Shown here piece after piece: positions 19,470 through 25,681 of a stretch of DNA of 25,681 nucleotides. The stretch lies in contig CAJNOQ010002206.1 of the NCBI GenBank assembly GCA_905250885.1, forward strand, positions 1 to 25,681. Direction: 5' to 3'. The translations under genes and the position numbers were made by a program. Source of the DNA: Didymodactylos carnosus. Its lineage: Eukaryota; Rotifera; Eurotatoria; Philodinida; Philodinidae. The notes below the pieces were generated by a model. It was given only the letters and a program-made list of their open reading frames with translations. It was not told the origin of the DNA and made no database searches. How positions within the stretch are numbered: position 1 is the stretch's first letter; each line of letters begins with the position of its first letter.

Positions 19470-19911
19470 AGACAATAGCAATAATAGCAGTTTTCAGTTT
19501 ATTTGATATTGATCGATCTTTTTTATAATTACACTACATATTGCTTTGTCCTTTTTGTATTTCATCAAGAGTTAAAATGAAGAATTTTTCTCAATGATCT
19601 CGATTTTGAGATAAGCATATGATTAAATAGTCCACTGTCCGTCCCTATTCTGCGTATCTGTATCATCTTCAAGGGATTTTCATGATTTGGAGCGCGCATC
19701 CTATGACCCTAGAAAAACAAGATCCTTAAATACTAGTTTTTCTTGGACACTTCTTAAACTTCACTTTCTGTCAAAATAAGACTTTGTGATCTTGTGCTAA
19801 ATAATTATCCTATAAGTCTAAAAATGTCTCAACATATACACAGCTATTTCTCGATGTAATTCTCGATTTTTCCTATTTAGGATTGCTCGCATTTTTTAAT
19901 ATCCTGGATCC
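19470..19911. other. Intergenic, CutA 3' flank
   Basis: Presumed CutA 3' UTR and spacer. No ORF is recognised. An acceptor-like TTCCTATTTAG at 19870-19880 precedes the ORF at 19912. Confidence 0.4.
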
Positions 19912-20094
19912 ATGTCCCGTGTTCAACTGACGAAACGCATTAAACTGTCGGCAAAATTAACAAGTAATCATCAAGGTGTTGTCGAGGCGTTTCGTCAATT
20001 GAATGTAGTTTCACAAACAAATGTCGAGGTTAGGAGAGAGACGTCTCATTTTGTTCAGAAACGTTTTCTTTATACGATGGAGTTATTTTTGTAA
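19912..20094 (+). CDS. Short hypothetical ORF, possibly a first exon or gene fragment
   Basis: Opens ATG TCC CGT GTT with an upstream in-frame stop, and encodes a basic 60-residue peptide starting MSRVQLTKRIKLSAKL. The first 39 codons look more coding-like than the surroundings. After GTCGAG comes GTTAGG, a passable splice donor, so the last residues may be intronic. I recognise no family. A hAT-like element sits 450 nt downstream and may have interrupted a gene here. It could equally be chance. Confidence 0.25.
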   Translation: MSRVQLTKRIKLSAKLTSNHQGVVEAFRQLNVVSQTNVEVRRETSHFVQKRFLYTMELFL

Positions 20095-20539
20095 AATGTT
20101 TCTTAGTCGAATTCGAGAACTTCGTTTTCCAAGTTACCGACTTTTCAGAGACCCCGATTACAAGCAATTCTAATCTCTGAGTCTTCATAAGCACGACACT
20201 AGTTTGACCACTCTTTCAGCTATTCAGTTCATTTCTTAGATTTGTTCTAGCTGTTATGATCGACAAGAAAAATTGAAAACTACGATGGATAAACAATTTT
20301 GTGAGCATACATATAAGGAAAAAACAAATGCAGCATACTTTCAAAATGAAGTGAATTCGCTTTTGTACCTGTATTGTTCCTTATGCAGCCAGAGATTATT
20401 ATTTCTTGTAATATTTGAGAAAAACCAAAACAATTGTCTTAGAATACCAATTTTGATTCTGGCAAAACTGTTTCAGTTGTTTATGTGTACTGAAAACTTC
20501 TCGCTAGTGTCCATATTGCAAAGGTCTTTTACCATCAAG

Positions 20540-20988
20540 CAGAGCTGGAACCGGATCGGCAGGCCGGTCGGTCCCCGCCGATCTAGAAAAATTTTCAAAT
20601 CGGCCGATGTGGACAGGTTTTTTGCCGTTTTTAGAATTTTTAGCATTTTTCTCGTCTTCATTCACAAGAAATTTGATCAAACAACTAAGAGAAATAAAAA
20701 AACAAGAAAAAAGCTAGTAAAGACCACTTTTTCCTTAAAGATATTTAGTTTTACTGTTAAAAGTTCTCAGTCGGCCTTTTTTTTGCGGATTTTCACCATG
20801 CGACTTTTTCATCGGTCTAGGAAATTTCTGAAAACCGTCGGATTTTTTCCGGTTTTTACCGGTCAAGAAATTTTTGAAAACCTACCGGTTTTTCACTGGT
20901 CTAAAAAGATTTTTGGATCGATTCAGTCTGTTGTTTTGAACCGGCCGGCCCGATCCGATCTCTTAGTTTTAGACCGGTTCCAACTCTG
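20540..20988. mobile_element. hAT-like MITE, about 449 bp
   Basis: The left end CAGAGCTGGAACCGG (from 20540) is the inverted partner of the right end, CAGAGTTGGAACCGG read inverted from 20988, with CGGATCGG and GGCCGG motifs continuing inside both arms. Flanking 8-mers CCATCAAG and CCTCCAAC share 5 positions, a weak 8-bp duplication. CAG..TGGAACC ends fit hAT elements. The interior has repeated CCGGTTTTT and CGG-rich motifs. The 260-codon open frame at 20273-21055 runs straight through it and is not a gene. Confidence 0.78.
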
Positions 20989-21317
20989 CCTCCAACTGGC
21001 GCGAGTTTACAGTTTAGTTCCTTTTTATCTAACTACAATAGCATCAACAAGATAATCACTCTAAATAAAATAAGGATAAATAAATATATTTTTCAAACTG
21101 ACTATGCTTGTGAGAATTTTTATTGTCGGTATTATATTATAGATAAAATGGATAAAGATGTGACTTGATGAAAAAATAATTCACTTGCGATTTTCAGAAT
21201 ATTTTATAGAGTTGTGCCAAAGAACAGGTATACTGTACTCAATTTAGATGCAGATCTATCAAGAAGTGACAGTATTCACACTAATTATAAGGATTAGTTT
21301 CAGATAACATTAATAGA

Positions 21318-22379
21318 ATGACTACCTCTACTATTTTAAATTTGGCATCAGAGTTACTCTATCAAATTTTTGATTACTTGGATGGTATTCATATTTACAT
21401 GGCATTTTATGGATGGAGTTTTAGACTCAATTGTCTCATAGATACAATATATCAACTTCATTTCGATTTTACAAATATTCCATTGGGTAAATTTATTGAT
21501 TATTGTCAAAGTGTACTACCAGTCATATCAAAAAAATTAGTCGCAATAAAGTTAACCACTGAAAATAATCAACTTCAACAATTTATGTTACGTTTTCGTT
21601 TACATCAATTTTCTCGACTTCATTCGTTTACATTAATAGGCGTATTCTGTGATAAAACAATTACTAATGTCGTTGAATACTTGTCAACGTCAAAGCAGCT
21701 AAAATCGTTAGTAATTCAAACAATATATAATCGTTCTCAGGCATCGATCGATATAAGTAATACTCTTCGATCTGTGATATATCATTTACCATTTTTAAAT
21801 AATTTAACATTGGCTACGAATGAGAAACAATTAGTTTTTATCAATGATAGATTTACATTGTCATCATCAAGAACATCATCTAATTGTTTACAATTACTGA
21901 CACTTCATCTATGTTGTGCTACTGATCTTTTCAAAATTTTAGTATATTTGCCAAATATTAAACACATTACACTAACGTTTTGTGAATTACCCAGTCGTAT
22001 TTCATCTGCTATTCTTATTGTGCCATCATTATGTACATTGAATCTATCCTCACCCGAAAATAAATTACCTTTTGATTATATTATATATTTATTTAAATGT
22101 TTTCCAAACTTGAATAAATTCTCATTAACAACAGATAACGAACAATTTGTTGACGGCGAACAATGGCAACAATTATTATCTCAACTGTTACAAGATTTAC
22201 AAAAATTTAGACTATTAGTAAAAAATGTTGAATATAGTTGTCAGCAGGATATAAAAACGTCATTTTCAACGTCATACTGGCTGAGTAAACACTGTCAACT
22301 TAACTTTATTGATATGAAAGATGAAAAGAAACGAGTAAATGTGAATATTTCTTATTCAAATGTAAAGAAAGCAAGATGA
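21318..22379 (+). CDS. F-box protein with degenerate leucine-rich repeats (rotifer-type)
   Basis: 353 aa, single open exon. F-box proteins are substrate adaptors that bind Skp1 within SCF ubiquitin ligases. The N-terminal F-box is at about residues 8-45: NLASELLYQIFDYLDGIHIY then MAFYGWSFRLNCLI. The rest is built of leucine-rich-like segments, such as LHSFTLIGVFCD, LNNLTLATNEKQL, LQLLTLHLCC, IKHITLTFCELP, LCTLNLSS and LNKFSLTTDNEQ. It ends with a SYWLSKHCQLNFIDMKDEKK segment like the tail of many bdelloid F-box proteins (usually ..FW....W..). It is probably compact but full length. Start: ATG 21318, with CAGATAACATTAATAGA just before it; TTAGTTTCAG upstream resembles a splice acceptor, so a 5' UTR intron is possible. 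The target is unknown. Confidence 0.85.
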   Translation: MTTSTILNLASELLYQIFDYLDGIHIYMAFYGWSFRLNCLIDTIYQLHFDFTNIPLGKFIDYCQSVLPVISKKLVAIKLTTENNQLQQFMLRFRLHQFSRLHSFTLIGVFCDKTITNVVEYLSTSKQLKSLVIQTIYNRSQASIDISNTLRSVIYHLPFLNNLTLATNEKQLVFINDRFTLSSSRTSSNCLQLLTLHLCCATDLFKILVYLPNIKHITLTFCELPSRISSAILIVPSLCTLNLSSPENKLPFDYIIYLFKCFPNLNKFSLTTDNEQFVDGEQWQQLLSQLLQDLQKFRLLVKNVEYSCQQDIKTSFSTSYWLSKHCQLNFIDMKDEKKRVNVNISYSNVKKAR

Positions 22380-23572
22380 TTGAATTATGATGTTGTTGTT
22401 TTAAACTGACAGTTTTGACAAAAATGTTTTTAGAAAAATGGTTTAAAGTAATATTTTTTTGGTTCAAAACTTTTTCAGTAACCATGATTATCTATACGAG
22501 CTGATTCCAAATATGTCAGTGATCTTATGGGAAAAATGATTGAAAGCTGGAAAACCCCCAAAATAAGTGAAAATCAGAGGATTTTGGAAAATCTATATTT
22601 CGACAACGACTAAACTTGCTCTACAGCATGACTGAGTGATTTATGAATAGTTTCCGTCTAGGAATTCGCTGAGCTGGATATAAGCTGAGAATATTCGGGT
22701 TTAAGCCATTTTTTTACTCGAGTTTAGAGTCATTATCTGAGAGAAGCAAGCAGTTACTCATAGGCAGGGGTTGTTGACGTCACAGATTTAAATGGCATTC
22801 ATACTAGTTGTATATATGTAAGTAGATAATGGTATAAATAGCGTCACTTAAAACTGCTTCGTTCTCGAGGTATAGAGTACGCAAGATATGGCACCACAGA
22901 TCGATCATTCTCATTACGTTTAGAATTAAGTTTTTTTCACCTATACAAACCAACTTTAAAAGCTATCTTTTAATATGAAGTTATACTTCAGAACAGGTGC
23001 TATCTTTTCCGTCCCTTCACAGATTTTAAAACTACTCTGTCGAAATAGAATTCTTGGTTTAAACATGAAGCACAATAACCCGATTTTCTCTCTGTGCGGA
23101 AATGTTTATGGCTAAAGCTTCATATCAAATGTAGGCCACACTCGGATGTGTTAGATAGCAGACTTTGGTTTCTGACATATTCTTTTTCCTAGAATATTTC
23201 TCAAAAACCGGTTTTTCAGAAAATCCCAGACCGCCGCGAAGACCTCCTTGAAACACTGTTTCGTCCTCTCCAGGTTGTAGCCCGTACAATTCTGATCAAA
23301 ATGAGACGTCTTCCAGACTTGTACGTGTTTTATTAAACGAGATGCAAATTTCACAACATTCTCATTAGGGACCTATATATATATAAATTCTATACAAAAC
23401 ATAAATAAATGGAAAATACAAAAATACATGGAAACAGGGGTAATTGACCACGCTGAATCTCGTGGCAATATTTGTTTTTGAAAACACTTGCAAAAACTTA
23501 GTAAAAATCTATATTAGGTGAAATAACCCATTTTTGCCTATGTTTGAGGAAAATTAAAAAAATATCTTCTAT
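22380..23572. other. Gene-poor stretch downstream of the F-box gene
   Basis: A minus-strand frame at 23151-23375 (67 codons from an internal GTG, about 74 in all) is locally GC-richer and could be a decayed exon, preceded by an acceptor-like TATATATATATAG, but I recognise no domain. A TA run lies at 23374-23385. Nothing else is supported. Confidence 0.35.
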
Positions 23573-23784
23573 AGGCTTTTGCGGCCCGCGAAATTCTCTA
23601 TCGAACGGCTTATAACAGAGTGATTGACGTGAAAACATGTGAAATTTATAATAGATGAACGATGTTGGCCTAGCGGTTTGCTGAGATGCTCAAGAGCAAC
23701 TTTGATGTTAGAGTACTCATTCCGATTTCGTTCGGAATATTTTATATAGGATTTTGTAGCCAGCGAAATTCTCTATAGAAAGAT
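23572..23784. repeat. Direct repeat pair, 175-nt spacing, flanking a tRNA-like segment
   Basis: ATAGGCTTTTGCGGCCCGCG and on through GAAATTCTCTATCGAA (from 23572) recurs as ATAGGATTTTGTAGCCAGCG and on through GAAATTCTCTATAGAA (from 23747). GCGAAATTCTCTAT is exact at 23588 and 23763. Sequence beyond the second copy resembles sequence after the first only weakly. Confidence 0.7.
23659..23740 (+). ncRNA. tRNA-like fragment, possible SINE head
   Basis: TGGCCTAGCGG (23666-23676) fits the Pol III A-box consensus TRGCNNAGYNG. GTTCGGAAT (23730-23738) matches the B-box GWTCRANNC with two mismatches, at a tRNA-like distance. I could not fold proper D and anticodon arms, so this is not a functional tRNA; a tRNA-derived SINE or tRNA pseudogene is the best reading. 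Confidence 0.3.
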
Positions 23785-24242
23785 ATATTAAGTAGATTGG
23801 ATAACTGGAAAATAATTGCGGGGATAATGTAATCAATCACAAATAATAGATTATGTATTAGATCCGATTTACTCCGGAAACAAAAATATTTTCCTAAATG
23901 TCATTGCATCCATTTACATTGATAATGTACACTGTATTTCTAAACCGTTTCTATTTTAAAGATCCACTACGGTGTTCTACAACATTTCATTCTTGTCGTA
24001 AAAGGGCTGATATGTTTTGAGAGATAACTAATAATGAAGTTTTTAAAATTTCTACAGATTCTTTACCATTTTACTTTCAAACAATTTATGGTACGAAAAA
24101 TAATCTAAAGAATTATCTCTTAAAATTGAATGATTAGTTGTTATTCTAGATCCATGGCTATTTTCAGCAGATTGGTTAATTTATTTTATTTTCGTATAAA
24201 TATTAATCTTATTTTTATATAAAAATTACTTCTTCTGTTCTT
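23785..24242. other. AT-rich spacer
   Basis: No ORF is recognised. T-rich sequence just before 24243 would suit the 5' UTR of the EDC3-like fragment. Confidence 0.4.
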
Positions 24243-24422
24243 ATGGCTAACTTTATTAATTGGACAGTAAGTATTGATTGTGGACAGCAATTGGGCGTTT
24301 ATCAAGGACAAATCATATCGATTGATGGTGAAAACTCAGTTATAGCTGAAGATGGTTAAAAACAAAGATTAATGAGAAAAAGAGCAAAATTAACTAAAAG
24401 CTTCTGCAATCTTTTATAAATC
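24243..24422 (+). pseudogene. EDC3: EDC3 (enhancer of mRNA decapping 3) LSm-domain fragment
   Basis: ATG 24243 opens 38 codons ending in TAA at 24357-24359. The peptide contains WTVSIDCGQQLGVYQG and QIISIDGEN, closely matching the start of the EDC3 LSm domain (W-x-V-S-I-x-C-G-x-x-L-G-x-Y-Q-G). After the stop the same frame continues, and AKLTKSFCN resembles the LTKPFxNG segment that normally follows directly, but about 17 extra residues and the stop intervene and a second stop follows at 24417-24419. EDC3 scaffolds Dcp1/Dcp2 and DDX6 in P-bodies. Simple GT..AG intron choices did not restore a frame, so a decayed paralogue is most likely; no FDF or YjeF_N domain is recognisable downstream. Confidence 0.6.
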
Positions 24423-25543
24423 AGGCTTCCGTCTTAAGCCCAGTGCACGATTGTTTTAACTAATATTTTAGTCCTACATTCGCCTAGTTCAGTCTTAGAT
24501 TCACCTGAAAGTTTCAAGCCAATCTTAGTTTAGAAGTTGATTCTTTCTTCTATCCGAGAATGTGAGGAATTTAGGCTGGATCAAAAGAGTTGTGAAAAAC
24601 TTTAATAGACGTTTCTTTAAAAGTAAATATCACAACACTTATTCTGTTATTGAAATTCTATTATATATTATTATGAATGATAATTTAACGAACACTAGTA
24701 AACAGTTGTCAGCCGGAACAAATAGTGAATTATCAAATATAATCACTGATTGAAATGGAACAATCATCAGCAATGGTGATGATTCATTTATCAGTGATGT
24801 TGATAGTGCTCGCAATGTAGTAAGTTTTTTACCGCAAATCACAGTTCTACAGCCCAAGTAGTTATTGAGATGTTCAAGTTTTAAGAAAAATTGCCATTTT
24901 TTTTAGTGGTAAATTAGGATCAATTAGCTTTTAATCTTGAGTGTATTATATTCTAACCGCTTGACTTAGAGGGGCGAAAATGTCAGCACAAATACAACTT
25001 GGATCAGGCTAGAAGACAGTGTAAGTCAGAACTCTACGTTTTGTTTAAAATATTTAGTTTGCGTCATTCTAACCCATATACATGTAAGAAAAAAGTATGT
25101 ATCAGTTTTGGAATATTTTACTTTGTTGATGAGAATTCAATTTTAACTAAATCGCACAAACCATAAAACTGGAGTCATATTTTGCTATTTTCTTCATCAA
25201 ATTCCAACTTTTTGACAAAAGCAAGGTTATATTCGTGATCAGCGTTAAAAACTGAGTCGAGATAGGTTTCAGACATTTCGAGCGACTTCAAAAGTTATTC
25301 GACTTTTTCAAAAATCTAAACCAAAACTTTTACTCAAAATTTAAAGTCACTCAAAACGTTGCTCACTTTCACTTAATTCTGGAAATCAGTATTTGAAGTT
25401 TTCCTAATCAAAAAATCCGTTCTAACAGTATGAAAATTAGTTTTTCTCTATGTAACTCGATGCACTCTATACAACTATGATAAAAAAATCGAAAAATCAG
25501 ATCCTGCTTCATTTTTGAATGCCCGCACATTACATAGACTTAC
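24423..25543. other. Spacer with unassigned short ORFs
   Basis: Plus-strand ORF 24562-24753 continues in frame after its TGA to 24861 (NGTIISNGDDSFISDVDS). It could be a remnant of the EDC3-like gene's linker, but I cannot show this. 24862-25543 has no recognisable gene. Confidence 0.3.
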
Positions 25544-25659
25544 TTTGTTAAAACAATCAATTCTTTCACATTCATACACAATAAATCCACATTGTGTACA
25601 CTTTTCATTTTTTTCAGTATCTGTCATTACTATCGACTTATGACAACAGCTTAGCACAT
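25544..25659 (-). CDS. Internal cysteine-rich exon of an unidentified gene (partial)
   Basis: A 116-nt open segment lies between a good acceptor (TGAATTTTAG|ATGTGC, at 25660) and a consensus donor (CAAA|GTAAGT, at 25544). It enters in phase 1 and leaves in phase 0. The translation includes SCCHKSIVMTD, CTQCGFIVYECERIDCFNK: paired cysteines (CC, CxxC, C....C) suggest a zinc-binding module, but I cannot name the family. The upstream exon lies beyond the window and I found no clear downstream exon. Confidence 0.5.
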
Positions 25660-25681
25660 CTAAAATTCATTCAGAATAAGA

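Noticed and set aside
20273-21055. 260-codon plus-strand ORF as a gene
   Set aside because: It runs through a TIR-bounded hAT-like element, has repetitive Phe/Lys/Arg-rich sequence and no recognisable domain.
23659-23740. Functional tRNA gene
   Set aside because: A-box is good, but D and anticodon arms do not fold and the B-box has two mismatches.
24243-24422. Intact EDC3 first exon with a short intron
   Set aside because: GT..AG pairs near the join put the LTKSFCN segment out of frame or onto a stop; kept only as a fragment.
1-25681. Bacterial-type features (operons, Shine-Dalgarno sites, CRISPR)
   Set aside because: The DNA is eukaryotic by intron structure and gene content; no regularly spaced repeat array with unique spacers is present.

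Overview
The window looks like nuclear DNA of a small-genome animal, most likely a bdelloid rotifer. The reasons are: spliced genes with GT..AG introns; an AT-rich background with frequent T/A tracts; an animal Hox gene; an F-box protein with a degenerate leucine-rich tail; an arginine ADP-ribosyltransferase of the type expanded in bdelloids; and many short non-autonomous DNA transposons. The taxonomic call rests on family resemblance recalled from memory, not on a search.

Layout. (1) Positions 1-4499 are AT-rich and gene-poor. They are bounded by a perfect 125-nt inverted repeat (1-125 and 4375-4499), and a separate 750-bp mariner-type TIR element (3422-4171) lies inside. (2) Positions 5014-11557, minus strand, hold a Hox4/Deformed gene that I rebuild as three coding exons (11557-11151, 10500-10118, 5399-5014). 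Intron phases match at both junctions and give a 391-aa protein with a YPWM hexapeptide, a homeodomain and the Hox4-type LPNTK tail. Intron 2 is about 4.7 kb and carries two hAT-like MITEs. (3) Positions 11558-14860 are AT-rich 5' flank with no gene I can support. It has a TAATTA-centred palindrome close to the Hox4 start and a nested inverted repeat at 13081-13274. (4) Positions 15045-16080 are repeat-rich: an array of short imperfect palindromes, then about three copies of a 163-bp tandem repeat. (5) Positions 16687-17492, minus strand, hold an arginine ADP-ribosyltransferase gene broken by one frameshift, in visibly more GC-rich sequence. (6) 18380-18672 is a Tc1/mariner-like MITE. (7) Plus-strand genes follow: CutA (19032-19469), a short uncertain ORF (19912-20094), a 449-bp hAT-like MITE (20540-20988) and an F-box protein (21318-22379). 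(8) The right end holds a tRNA-like/SINE-like fragment (about 23659-23740), an EDC3 LSm-domain fragment with stops (24243-24422), and one splice-flanked cysteine-rich exon on the minus strand (25544-25659).

The genes do not form a pathway. The main points are a Hox4 gene with no other Hox gene in the roughly 14 kb upstream or 5 kb downstream that can be seen, an unusual extra intron 5' of the hexapeptide, a long transposon-bearing intron, and mobile-element debris between unrelated housekeeping or lineage-expanded genes.
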